DNA from: Mycobacterium decipiens
GTDB taxonomy: Bacteria; Actinomycetota; Actinomycetes; Mycobacteriales; Mycobacteriaceae
Reading direction: 5' to 3'
DNA length: 64,000 nt
Assembly (NCBI RefSeq): GCF_963853665.1
Contig: NZ_OY970459.1
Location: forward strand, 4,960,001 to 5,024,000
Part shown: in pieces, positions 36,385 through 44,841 of the stretch
Layout of the letters: every line of letters starts with the position of its first letter
Numbering within the stretch: position 1 is the first letter of the stretch
Notes under the pieces: generated by a model
Databases searched by the model: none
What the model was told of the DNA's origin: nothing
What the model saw: the letters and a program-made list of their open reading frames with translations, nothing else
Program-made: the position numbers and the translations under genes

Positions 36385-36849
36385 CTATAGGCGGTCCTTT
36401 ACCGCCGTGGACAAGCGTGCGCCGTCGGCCTTCCCGGCCGCGATCGCGGTGGCCGCCTTCATGACCAAGCCCATCTGTTTCACGCCGGGCCGGTGCCCGA
36501 GTTGTTCGGCCACCTCGGCGATGGCGGTGTCGGCGACATCGGCCAGTTCTGCTTCGGTAAGCGGCGTCGGGAGGTACTCGTCAATGATTCGCGCCTCGGC
36601 ATGCTCGGTGGCGGCGAGCTCACCACGACCGTTCTGGGTGTAGATCTCCGCTGCCTCGCCGCGCTTGCGGGATTCCCTGGCCAGCACCTTGAGCACCTCG
36701 TCCTCGGAGAGCTCTCTTACCTGCTTGCCGGAGACTTCCTCGGTCTGGATCGCGGCGAGCAGCATGCGTAGAGTCGCGGTTCGCAACTTGTCCTGCGTCT
36801 TCATCGCCTGGGTCAGGTCCGACCGAAGCTGGGATTTGAGTTCCGCCAT
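36385..36849 (-). CDS. GatB/YqeY-domain protein
   Basis: Orthologue of Rv3688c, 154 aa from the ATG at 36847-36849 (MAELKSQLRSDL); the frame runs on upstream through the antisense of a repeat and is not used. YqeY domains resemble the tRNA-binding tail of GatB and are linked to tRNA-dependent amidation. Motifs: TATLRMLLAAI and RPGVKQMGLVMKAA. It is convergent with the stressosome operon, 2 bp apart. Confidence 0.9.
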   Translation of the reverse strand: MAELKSQLRSDLTQAMKTQDKLRTATLRMLLAAIQTEEVSGKQVRELSEDEVLKVLARESRKRGEAAEIYTQNGRGELAATEHAEARIIDEYLPTPLTEAELADVADTAIAEVAEQLGHRPGVKQMGLVMKAATAIAAGKADGARLSTAVKDRL

Positions 36850-36977
36850 GGCAAAGACGCTACGCGCCGGAACGGCCGGAGCCCGACATCGAGACCTACC
36901 TTGAGACCTACGTTGAGAAATGCACCGACCGCCGACAGGATGGAGCCCATGACGAACGACGACAGCCGCTTCACCCG

Positions 36978-38198
36978 GTGAGCACGCTGCCGCCTGGTTA
37001 TCCGGGTGAACCACCGCCCGGCTACGGCCCGCCGCCCGGCTACGGCGCGCCACTCGGTTACGCCCCACCGCCGGGCTACGGGGCGCCGCCCGGTTACGGC
37101 CCACCGCCGGGCTACGGGGCGCCGCCCGGTTACGGCCCACCGCCCGGTTACGGCCCACCGCCCGGTTACGGCCCACCGCCCGGCTACGGCCCGCCGCTCA
37201 TCCCGGGTGCGGTCAAACCAGGAATCATTCCGCTGCGACCCTTGACCCTCAGTGACATCTTCAACGGCGCGGTCGGCTACATCCGCGCCAACCCAAAGGC
37301 GACGCTGGGATTGACCGCCATAGTCGTGGTCATCATGCAGGTGATCTCGCTGGTGGCCACGGTCGGCCCCTTGGCCGCCTTCGGCGACTTCGCGACCGCG
37401 GAGCGCGACGAGCTGACCGGCGGTTTGGTGGGTGCGTGGGCAGCGTCAATCGGTGCCAGTCTCCTGGTCAGCTGGCTAGGCGGCGTGCTGCTCAGCGGAA
37501 TGCTCACCGTCATCGTCGGGCGGGCAGTGTTCGGTTCCCCGATCACCGTCGGCGAAGCGTGGGCCAAGGTCCGCGGTCGGCTGCCCGCGTTATTCGGCCT
37601 GGCGCTGCTGGAAGCGGCCGGAGTGGTGGCGCTTATCGGGCTGGTGGTCGTGATACTTTTCGGGGTCGCAACGGCCGCCAACGGCGCGGCGGCGGCCCTT
37701 CTCGGCTTCCCGCTGCTGCTCATGGTCGGGGTGTTGCTGGCCTACCTGTACGTCGTGCTGTTGTTCGCACCCGTACTGATCGTGCTGGAACGGCTACCCG
37801 TCGTCGAGGCGATCATCAGATCCTTTGCGCTGGTACGGCATGGCTTCTGGCGGGTCCTGGGAATCCGGCTGCTGACGGCCCTCGTGGTGGGCATCGTTGG
37901 TAATGCGATCGCGGCTCCGTTCACCATCGTTGGCCAGATACTGATGGCCGCCACAACGTCCGACGGGTCGGTGACCATGCTGCTCGCCGGCGCTACGCTA
38001 TCGGCCATCGGCGGGACGCTAGGCCAAATCGTCACCGCGCCATTCAGCGCCGGGGTGGTGGTGCTGTTGTACACGGACCGCCGCATCCGAGCCGAGGCCT
38101 TCGACCTGGTGCTGCAGACCGGCTTGCAAACCGGCCCGCCCGGCGGGCCCGCGGCGGTGGAGTCCACCGACAACCTCTGGCTCACCCGGCGCTTCTAA
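36978..38198 (+). CDS. Pro/Gly/Tyr-repeat membrane protein
   Basis: Orthologue of Rv3689, 406 aa as read from a GTG at 36978. The N-terminus (about 5-75) is a dozen copies of PPGYG with few variants. The rest has about six TM helices (TAIVVVIMQVISLVATVG, LLVSWLGGVLLSGMLTVIV and later), resembling membrane domains of the YciC/GlpQ-like type; the function is unknown. The GTG lacks a ribosome-binding site and overlaps the TGA of a ten-codon frame starting at an ATG at 36949 (GGATGGAGCCC upstream). This means either coupling to a mini-ORF or a frameshifted N-terminus. Confidence 0.8.
   Translation: MSTLPPGYPGEPPPGYGPPPGYGAPLGYAPPPGYGAPPGYGPPPGYGAPPGYGPPPGYGPPPGYGPPPGYGPPLIPGAVKPGIIPLRPLTLSDIFNGAVGYIRANPKATLGLTAIVVVIMQVISLVATVGPLAAFGDFATAERDELTGGLVGAWAASIGASLLVSWLGGVLLSGMLTVIVGRAVFGSPITVGEAWAKVRGRLPALFGLALLEAAGVVALIGLVVVILFGVATAANGAAAALLGFPLLLMVGVLLAYLYVVLLFAPVLIVLERLPVVEAIIRSFALVRHGFWRVLGIRLLTALVVGIVGNAIAAPFTIVGQILMAATTSDGSVTMLLAGATLSAIGGTLGQIVTAPFSAGVVVLLYTDRRIRAEAFDLVLQTGLQTGPPGGPAAVESTDNLWLTRRF
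37005..37195 (+). repeat. In-frame PPGYG-coding repeats
   Basis: Tandem 15-18-bp units such as CCGCCCGGTTACGGCCCA, about a dozen copies, encode the Pro-Gly-Tyr-rich N-terminus of the membrane protein. Near-identical neighbouring copies suggest recent slippage or unequal crossing-over. Confidence 0.85.
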
Positions 38199-38222
38199 AA
38201 GGACAAGTGAGGACAGGCTGAC

Positions 38223-38876
38223 GTGCCCTCCATCGACATCGACCGCGATGCCGCGCACCAGGCCGCGCAACGCGAGCTCGAAAAGCCGATCTACCCCAAA
38301 GACTCCCTGGCAAAGGAACTCACCGACTGGATCGACGAGCAACTGTACCGGCTACTGGAGAAGGGATCTTCGGTATCCGGCGGGTGGTTCACGATCACCG
38401 TGCTGCTCATCCTGCTGGTGATCGCCGTGATCGTCGGCATCCACATCGCGCGACGCACCATGCGCACCAACCGAAGCGCTGACTACCAGCTGTTCGACGC
38501 AGGGCAATTGACCGCAGCCCAGCATCGAGCCACAGCCGAAGGCTATGCCGCCGAAGGCAATTGGGCTGCGGCGATCCGACACCGGCTACGTGCCGTCGCT
38601 CGCGAGCTGGAGGAGACCGGCGTGCTCAACCCGGCTCCCGGCCGCACCGCCAACGAACTGGCCAACGACGCGGGCGAGACGTTACCGCACCTGGCAGGGG
38701 AACTGACGCAAGCAGCGGCGGCGTTCAACGACGTCACCTACGGCGAGCGGCCCGGAACCCAGGGCGCCTACCAAATGATCGCCGACCTCGATGACCACCT
38801 GCGGTCACGTTCACCGGCCCGGGCATCGGTGGTGGAGCGCCCGGCCGTGCTCGACTCGTGGGCACGGGTCCGGTGA
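38223..38876 (+). CDS. DUF4129 membrane protein of the moxR2 operon
   Basis: Orthologue of Rv3690, 217 aa, GTG at 38223. A soluble N-terminus, one TM helix (about 57-80, WFTITVLLILLVIAVIVGIH), then a DUF4129 domain with DAGQLTAAQHRATAEGYAAE, AIRHRLRAVARELE and GRTANELA. DUF4129 proteins accompany MoxR ATPases and DUF58 proteins and are thought to be part of an envelope-associated assembly. It ends overlapping the next gene (GTGA). Confidence 0.85.
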   Translation: MPSIDIDRDAAHQAAQRELEKPIYPKDSLAKELTDWIDEQLYRLLEKGSSVSGGWFTITVLLILLVIAVIVGIHIARRTMRTNRSADYQLFDAGQLTAAQHRATAEGYAAEGNWAAAIRHRLRAVARELEETGVLNPAPGRTANELANDAGETLPHLAGELTQAAAAFNDVTYGERPGTQGAYQMIADLDDHLRSRSPARASVVERPAVLDSWARVR

Positions 38877-40015
38877 TTCCCGCACGTTCCGGATCGGTAC
38901 CCGGCGCCGTGCGCCGCCGACGCCCGTGGCGCGGGGTACTGCTCACGCTGGCCGCGGTCACCGTCGTCGCCGCAGTCACCACCTACCTGACCGCTCCTCG
39001 GCCCGGCGGCACCATGGACCCCTCGTCCACCAGCTCGTCGGGCGGCCGCGCGCTGGCGACGCTGCTGCGCGACCATGGCGTCGAGGTTGTCGTGGCCGAC
39101 ACCATCGCCGCTGTCGAGAGCGCGGCACGCCCCGACTCGCTGCTGCTGGTGGCACAGACCCAATACCTGGTCGACAACGCCATGCTGGATCGGCTGGCGA
39201 AAGCCCCCGGTGACCTCTTGCTGGTGGAACCCACCGCGCGAACGCGTACAGCGTTGACGCCGCAGCTACGCATAGGCGCCGCCAGCCGATTCAACAGCCA
39301 GCCGAATTGTCCTCTGCGGGAAGCTAATCGGGCAGGATCCGTGCAATGGGGACCGAGTGACACCTACCGAGCCAGGGGCGACCTGGCGCTGACCAGCTGC
39401 TACGACGGGGCATTGGTCCGCTATCGCAGTGACGGCCGAACCATCACCGTGGTCGGCAGTAGCAACTTCATGACCAACGGCGGCCTGCTTGCGGCCGGCA
39501 ACGCCGCACTGGCCATGAACCTTGCGGGTGCCCGCCCTCGTCTCATCTGGTACGCACCCGACCATATTGAGGGTGAAAAGTCCTCTCCGGCATCTCTTTC
39601 CGATCTTGTTCCGGAGAACGTGGACTGGATCGTTTGGCAGCTGTGGCTAGTAGTGCTCCTGGTGGCACTCTGGAAGGGCCGGCGGGTCGGTCCCCTGGTG
39701 GCCGAGGAGTTACCCGTAGTGGTCCGCGCGTCGGAGACGGTCGAGGGCCGCGGTCGGCTATACCGATCCCGTCGGGCCCGCGATCGCGCGGCGGACGCAC
39801 TACGCACCGCGACACTGCAGCGGCTGCTACCCCGGCTCGGCGTGGGCGCAGGCGCACCGGGGCCGGTGGTGGCGTCGACCATAGCCCAGCGCAGCGGAGC
39901 TGACCCGCAGTTTGTTGCCTACCACCTGTTCGGCCCCCCACCGGCCACCGACAACGACCTACTACAACTTGCCCGTGCTCTCGACGACATCGAAAGGCAG
40001 GTCACCCACTCGTGA
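38873..40015 (+). CDS. DUF4350-type membrane protein
   Basis: Orthologue of Rv3691, 380 aa from the GTG at 38873 (VIPARSGSVPG); a GTG five codons earlier is possible. A TM helix near 20-40, an extracytoplasmic DUF4350-like domain (GGRALATLLRDHGVEVVVAD, DSLLLVAQTQYL, GGLLAAGNAALAMNL), a second TM near 250-270, and a cytoplasmic Arg-rich tail. Functional details unknown; the operon suggests work with MoxR2. It overlaps moxR2 by 4 bp. Confidence 0.82.
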   Translation: MIPARSGSVPGAVRRRRPWRGVLLTLAAVTVVAAVTTYLTAPRPGGTMDPSSTSSSGGRALATLLRDHGVEVVVADTIAAVESAARPDSLLLVAQTQYLVDNAMLDRLAKAPGDLLLVEPTARTRTALTPQLRIGAASRFNSQPNCPLREANRAGSVQWGPSDTYRARGDLALTSCYDGALVRYRSDGRTITVVGSSNFMTNGGLLAAGNAALAMNLAGARPRLIWYAPDHIEGEKSSPASLSDLVPENVDWIVWQLWLVVLLVALWKGRRVGPLVAEELPVVVRASETVEGRGRLYRSRRARDRAADALRTATLQRLLPRLGVGAGAPGPVVASTIAQRSGADPQFVAYHLFGPPPATDNDLLQLARALDDIERQVTHS

Positions 40016-41007
40016 CACAGTCCCCTTCCACCCCACAAGCCGCTGGCTCCCAGACCCCGATCGCAGAATCGGCACGTGCAGCCCTGCTGGGGTTGCGCGC
40101 CGAGATCGCCAAGGCCATCGTCGGACAGGACGGGGTGATCAGCGGCCTGGTGATCGCGCTGCTATGCCGCGGCCACGTACTCCTGGAAGGTGTTCCGGGT
40201 GTGGCGAAGACGCTGATGGTCCGCGCTATGTCCGCCGCTCTGCAACTGGAGTTCAAGCGGGTGCAGTTCACCCCGGACCTGATGCCCGGGGACGTCACCG
40301 GTTCACTGGTCTACGACGCCCGCACCGCCGAGTTCGTGTTCCGGCGAGGCCCGGTGTTCACCAATCTGCTGCTGGCCGACGAGATCAACCGGACCCCGCC
40401 CAAGACGCAGGCGGCGCTGCTCGAGGCGATGGAAGAGCGTCAAGTCAGCGTGGAGGGTGAACCCAAGCCACTGCCCGACCCGTTCATCGTCGCCGCGACA
40501 CAGAACCCGATCGAGTACGAGGGCACCTACCAGTTACCCGAAGCCCAACTCGACCGTTTCCTGCTGAAACTGAACGTAACGCTGCCGGCACGCGACTCCG
40601 AGATCGCCATCCTCGGCCGGCACGCGCACGGCTTCGACCCTCGCGATCTGTCCGCGATCAACCCGGTGGCCGGACCGGCCGAGCTGGCGGCCGGGCGCGA
40701 TGCGGTGCGCCAGGTGCTGGTCGCCAATGAGGTGCTGGGCTACATCGTCGACATCGTCGGGGCCACCCGCTCCTCGCCCGCACTACAGCTGGGTGTGTCG
40801 CCGCGTGGGGCAACGGCCCTGCTGGGCACCGCCCGGTCCTGGGCGTGGCTGTCCGGGCGCAACTACGTGACTCCCGACGACGTGAAGGCCATGGCCCGAC
40901 CGACGCTACGCCACCGGGTGATGCTGCGCCCGGAAGCCGAGCTGGAGGGCGCCACACCCGACGGAGTCCTCGACGGAATTCTGGCCTCGGTTCCGGTGCC
41001 CCGCTAG
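40012..41007 (+). CDS. moxR2: MoxR-family AAA+ ATPase
   Basis: Orthologue of Rv3692, 331 aa from the GTG at 40012. MoxR ATPases act as chaperones that mature client enzymes or complexes, often with VWA-domain partners. Walker A is GVPGVAKT, Walker B is LLADEINR, sensor 1 is AATQNP, and the Arg finger region is LPEAQLDRF. The DUF58/VWA partner starts within its stop codon, and both neighbours overlap. Confidence 0.92.
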   Translation: MTQSPSTPQAAGSQTPIAESARAALLGLRAEIAKAIVGQDGVISGLVIALLCRGHVLLEGVPGVAKTLMVRAMSAALQLEFKRVQFTPDLMPGDVTGSLVYDARTAEFVFRRGPVFTNLLLADEINRTPPKTQAALLEAMEERQVSVEGEPKPLPDPFIVAATQNPIEYEGTYQLPEAQLDRFLLKLNVTLPARDSEIAILGRHAHGFDPRDLSAINPVAGPAELAAGRDAVRQVLVANEVLGYIVDIVGATRSSPALQLGVSPRGATALLGTARSWAWLSGRNYVTPDDVKAMARPTLRHRVMLRPEAELEGATPDGVLDGILASVPVPR

Positions 41008-42329
41008 TGATCCTCACCGGACGCACCGGATTGCTGGCGCTGATCTGCGTCCTGCCGATCGCGCTGTCCCCTTGGCCGGCAAAGGCTTTCGTGCTGCTGC
41101 TGGTGGCGCTGGCGATGGCGGTGACCATAGACATCGTGCTGGCAGCCAGCACGCGCAGGTTGCGCTATACCCGCTCGCCGGACAGCTCGGCCCGGCTTGG
41201 CCAACCCGTGAATGCGAGTCTGCTGATCTGCAATGACGGCCGTCGCCGGTTCCGCGGCCAGCTTCGCGACGCCTGGCCGCCCAGTGCGCGAGCGCAGCCG
41301 CGCAGCCACACCGTCGATGTCGCCGCCGGGCAGCGCGAACAGGTGCACACCGAGCTGCGGCCGGTTCGGCGCGGCGACCAGCGCGCGGCCGTGGTAACCG
41401 CCCGGTCGATCGGACCGCTGGGGTTGGCGGGACGGCAGAGTTCGCAGTCGGTACCCGGCCTGGTCCGGGTGCTGCCGCCGTTCCTGTCGCGCAAGCATCT
41501 GCCGTCGCGGCTGGCCCGACTACGGGAGATCGACGGGCTGTTGCCCACCCTGATCCGCGGGCAGGGTACCGAATTCGATTCGCTGCGCGAGTATGTCGTC
41601 GGCGACGACGTCCGCTCGATCGATTGGCGAGCAACCGCACGTCGCGCCGACGTCATGGTCCGCACGTGGCGGCCCGAACGGGACCGCCGGGTGGTCATCG
41701 TGCTCGACACCGGACGCATGGCGGCGGGGCGGGTCGGTGTCGACCCCACCGCCGCCGATCCCGCCGGATGGCCCCGGCTGGACTGGTCCATGGACGCCGC
41801 GCTGCTGTTGGCAGCGCTGGCGTCGCGTGCCGGCGACCATGTCGACTTCCTGGCCCACGACCGGGTGAGCCGTGCCGGCGTGTTTGGTGCCTCGCGTACC
41901 GAACTGCTTGCCCAACTGGTGGATGCGATGGCCCCGCTGCAACCGGCACTTGTCGAATCCGACTGGCGGGCAATGATCGCCACCATCCTGCGGCGCACCC
42001 GACGGCGGTCGCTGGTGGTGCTGCTGACCGACCTCAACGCGACCGCTCTCGACGAGGGCCTGCTGCCGGTGTTGCCGCAGTTGTCGGCCAAGCACCATGT
42101 GCTGGTCGCCGCGGTTGCCGACCCGCGCGTCGACCAACTGGCCGCCGGCCGTTCCGACGCCGCAGCCGTGTACGACGCGGCGGCTGCCGAACGCGCCCGC
42201 AACGACCGGGGTTCGATCGCGTCACGGCTGCGCCGGGGCGGGGTGGACGTCATCGACGCACCGCCCGCCGAGATCGCTCCCGGACTTGCCGACCGCTACC
42301 TAGCGATGAAAGCGACCGGGCGGCTCTAG
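41007..42329 (+). CDS. DUF58 (VWA-like) membrane protein
   Basis: Orthologue of Rv3693, 440 aa from a GTG at 41007 inside the moxR2 stop region. Two TM segments at the N-terminus (residues about 6-42), a beta-rich domain, then the DUF58 signature RGQGTEFDSLREYVVGDDVR-SIDW near 185-205. A VWA-like domain follows with VLDTGRM and VVLLTDLNA metal-site segments. It is the usual partner of MoxR ATPases. The longer open frame overlapping moxR2 is not real. Confidence 0.9.
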   Translation: MILTGRTGLLALICVLPIALSPWPAKAFVLLLVALAMAVTIDIVLAASTRRLRYTRSPDSSARLGQPVNASLLICNDGRRRFRGQLRDAWPPSARAQPRSHTVDVAAGQREQVHTELRPVRRGDQRAAVVTARSIGPLGLAGRQSSQSVPGLVRVLPPFLSRKHLPSRLARLREIDGLLPTLIRGQGTEFDSLREYVVGDDVRSIDWRATARRADVMVRTWRPERDRRVVIVLDTGRMAAGRVGVDPTAADPAGWPRLDWSMDAALLLAALASRAGDHVDFLAHDRVSRAGVFGASRTELLAQLVDAMAPLQPALVESDWRAMIATILRRTRRRSLVVLLTDLNATALDEGLLPVLPQLSAKHHVLVAAVADPRVDQLAAGRSDAAAVYDAAAAERARNDRGSIASRLRRGGVDVIDAPPAEIAPGLADRYLAMKATGRL

Positions 42330-42359
42330 CCATCGGCTTGAGCTTTGGCGAGCGCGGGC

Positions 42360-43352
42360 TCAGCCGGTTGGGACCACGTCGGGCGCGTCCTCCATGTCCC
42401 CGGTCTCTCCGGCCCGTGCGGCACGGCGGCCGAAGTACCAGATATAGGACAAGAACGCCGCTTCGGCGATGATGCCGATCGCGATTCGAACGAATGTCGG
42501 CAACGGTGACGGCGTTACCAGCGCCTCGATCAGACCGGAAACCAGTAACACGCCCACCAGTCCCACCGCAACCGACACGACGCCGCGGCCTTGCTCGGCA
42601 AGGACCTGCCCGCGTGGACGGTCGCCCGGGGATATCACCGACCACCCCAGCCGCATTCCGATAGCCGCGGCGAGGAACACGGCCGTCAGCTCGAGCAGCC
42701 CGTGCGGAAGAAGCAGGCCCAGCAGGAGATTGCCCTTGCCCGCCTGGAACATCAAACCCGCGATCACGCCCACGTTGGCGGCGTTGTCGAAAAGCACCAG
42801 AGGTATCGGCAGGCCCAGCACAACCGACATCGCGATGCACTTGGCAGCCAGCCAGGAGTTATTCACCCAGACATGCAGAGCGAACGACCCGGCCGGGTGC
42901 TCGCTGTAGTAGGACTGGACGTCGTGGCTGACCAGTTCGTCTATCTCGGTTGGCGTCCCGATCGCGGATTGCACCTCGTGACTTCCGGCTACCCAGAACG
43001 CGATCAACACTACGACGGCGAGGAATGCCATCGCCGTGGCCAGCCACCACCACCGGGTGCGGTAGGCAACCACCGGGAACGACACGGTCCAGAACCGAAT
43101 GAACGTACGGGTGAGCGGCGCGTGCGCGCCGGTGACCGCGGAGCGGGCCCGCGCGACCAGACTCGACAGCCGACCAATCACCAACTGATCCGACGAAACC
43201 GATCTCAGCATCGACAGATGCGTGGACACCCGCTGATAGAGCTCGACGAGTTCATCGACTTCGGCTCCGCTCAGCGAGCGGCGCCTCTTGACCAACTGAT
43301 CGAGCCGGTCCCACGTGCCGCGGTGGGTCAGCAAGAACGCGTCGACATCCAC
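42360..43352 (-). CDS. SpoIIM/DUF95-family membrane protein
   Basis: Orthologue of Rv3694c, 330 aa. A cytoplasmic N-terminus (FLLTHRGTWDRLDQLVKRRR) is followed by five or six TM helices, with the DUF95 pattern around VNNSWLAAKCIAMSVVLG and GLLLPHGLLELTAVFLAAAIG. It belongs to the stage II sporulation protein M family found near RDD and MoxR genes. It is convergent with the DUF58 gene and divergent from the RDD gene. Confidence 0.88.
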   Translation of the reverse strand: MDVDAFLLTHRGTWDRLDQLVKRRRSLSGAEVDELVELYQRVSTHLSMLRSVSSDQLVIGRLSSLVARARSAVTGAHAPLTRTFIRFWTVSFPVVAYRTRWWWLATAMAFLAVVVLIAFWVAGSHEVQSAIGTPTEIDELVSHDVQSYYSEHPAGSFALHVWVNNSWLAAKCIAMSVVLGLPIPLVLFDNAANVGVIAGLMFQAGKGNLLLGLLLPHGLLELTAVFLAAAIGMRLGWSVISPGDRPRGQVLAEQGRGVVSVAVGLVGVLLVSGLIEALVTPSPLPTFVRIAIGIIAEAAFLSYIWYFGRRAARAGETGDMEDAPDVVPTG

Positions 43353-43377
43353 CCTGCGCAGCCTACCTAAGCCGCTG

Positions 43378-43429
43378 AGCGTGAACTCACTGCGAAAAAT
43401 CGGCGGAAATTTCGCAGTGAGCTCACGCT
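43378..43429. repeat. Long imperfect palindrome between divergent genes
   Basis: Two 21-bp arms, starting AGCGTGAACTCACTGCGAAA and ending TTTCGCAGTGAGCTCACGCT, differ by one central base pair and flank about 10 bp. The arms also contain the shorter palindrome GTGAGCTCAC. It could be a cruciform or mRNA hairpin, or an operator in the divergent promoter region. It may be one copy of a dispersed intergenic element. Confidence 0.75.
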
Positions 43430-43484
43430 GGGCAAAAGCCGACCGGATCAGGTTGCCGCCGCAAAACCTGTAGCGTTCCTTGGT

Positions 43485-44420
43485 ATGTCGGAGGTGGTGA
43501 CCGGGGACGCCGTGGTGCTCGATGTCCAGATCGCCCAGTTACCGGTGCGGGCGATCGGCGCGGTCATCGATATCACCGTGATATTCATCGGCTACATCCT
43601 CGGTCTGATGCTGTGGGCGGCCACCCTGACCGAGTTCGACGAGGCGTTGACCACCGCGTTTCTGATCATCTTCACGGTGCTGGTGATGGTCGGCTATCCC
43701 CTGCTGTTGGAAACCGCGACACGGGGCCGGTCGGTGGGCAAGATAGTGATGGGCCTGCGGGTGGTGTCCGACGACGGTGGCCCAGAACGGTTCCGCCAGG
43801 CGCTGTTTCGAGCACTGGCGTCGGTGGTGGAGATCTGGATGCTGCTCGGGAGCCCGGCCGTGATCTGCAGCATGTTGTCACCGAAGGCCAAACGCGTCGG
43901 CGACGTCTTCGCGGGCACAATCGTCGTCAGCGAACGCGGCCCCCGATTGGGGCCACCGCCGATGATGCCACCGTCGCTGGCCTGGTGGGCGTCGTCGCTG
44001 CAACTGTCCGGGCTCACCGCCGGCCAAGCCGAGGTTGCGCGTCAATTTCTGTCCCGGGCAAGGCAACTCGATCCCGCGCTACGCGAGCAGATGGCCTACC
44101 GGATCGCCGGTGATGTGGTTTCCCGCATCGCCCCGCCACCGCCACCCGGTGTTCCACCGCAGTTGGTCCTTGCCGCCGTTCTCGCCGAACGGCACCGGCG
44201 TGAACTGGCGAGACTGCGTCCCACGATGCCTCCCCCGCGAGCTGTGCCATGGCCCCAACCGGCGCCTTACCACGGTTTGCTGCCCGGTCCGCCCGGCGCT
44301 GCGCCGTGGCCTCTTCAACAACCGGCGATCCCGTGGCCGGAGCCCGATCCGCCGGCACCCCAAGTGGTTCCCTGGCCACAGCAACCGCCCGACACCCGCG
44401 GGTTCTCGCCGCCCAACTAG
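43485..44420 (+). CDS. RDD-family membrane protein with Pro-rich tail
   Basis: Orthologue of Rv3695, 311 aa. The RDD domain at about 10-150 has TM helices (IGAVIDITVIFIGYILGLML, TAFLIIFTVLVMVGYPLLL) and the RGRSVGKIVMGLRVVSDDGG loop. The C-terminal 100 residues are Pro/Trp-rich and probably disordered. Function unknown; RDD proteins are often linked to transport or ion homeostasis. Confidence 0.87.
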   Translation: MSEVVTGDAVVLDVQIAQLPVRAIGAVIDITVIFIGYILGLMLWAATLTEFDEALTTAFLIIFTVLVMVGYPLLLETATRGRSVGKIVMGLRVVSDDGGPERFRQALFRALASVVEIWMLLGSPAVICSMLSPKAKRVGDVFAGTIVVSERGPRLGPPPMMPPSLAWWASSLQLSGLTAGQAEVARQFLSRARQLDPALREQMAYRIAGDVVSRIAPPPPPGVPPQLVLAAVLAERHRRELARLRPTMPPPRAVPWPQPAPYHGLLPGPPGAAPWPLQQPAIPWPEPDPPAPQVVPWPQQPPDTRGFSPPN

Positions 44421-44560
44421 CTGCTGCAGTGGTGCCGGGCTGATCCCCGGAACGCCCGACGTGTTGCTGCGACTGCGATACCATCACCGGTGTCAACTTT
44501 TCGCTGACTGGGAGCCGATAGCCGAGTCGAAGCAGCCTGGTTGACGCGGTGATCGGAGCG

Positions 44561-44791
44561 CAGCGACGTCATTTGTCGCGGCACCGGAAGTAGTGACCGC
44601 GGCGGCGAACACGACCACGTGGTTGCCGCAGCGGTACCAGGCGCCCAATACGCAGGCGGCAACGTTTCAGACCAGTTCGTCCGGCGCTGCTGGGGCGCCC
44701 GCTGATCGGCAATGGTGAGACCGGCGGCATGGGTGGGCCCGGTGAGCGCGGCGGAGCCGGCGGGAACGGCCACGACGGCCGCACCGGTTGA
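44561..44791 (+). pseudogene. Degenerate PE_PGRS gene remnant
   Basis: The plus strand reads TSFVAAPEVVTAAANTT, the start of a PE domain, with the start ATG changed to ACG. It then skips most of the domain to YQAPNTQAATFQTSSSGAA (compare YQxLSAQAAAFHxQF). In a shifted frame it continues LLGRPLIGNGETGGMGGPGE and RGGAGGNGHDGRTG before a TGA at 44789-44791. These are the PE linker and first Gly-rich PGRS repeats. So this is a PE_PGRS gene reduced by internal deletion, frameshift and start loss. Confidence 0.72.
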
Positions 44792-44841
44792 AGCCGGAAG
44801 GAACGGACGCTCTCGCCGCCAAGCTAGGCGGGAACGTCGGG

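Noticed and set aside
36850..37176. N-terminal extension of the YqeY gene (MGRNRAVGRNRAV...)
   Set aside because: It is the antisense of the PPGYG repeat. The protein has its family start at 36849.
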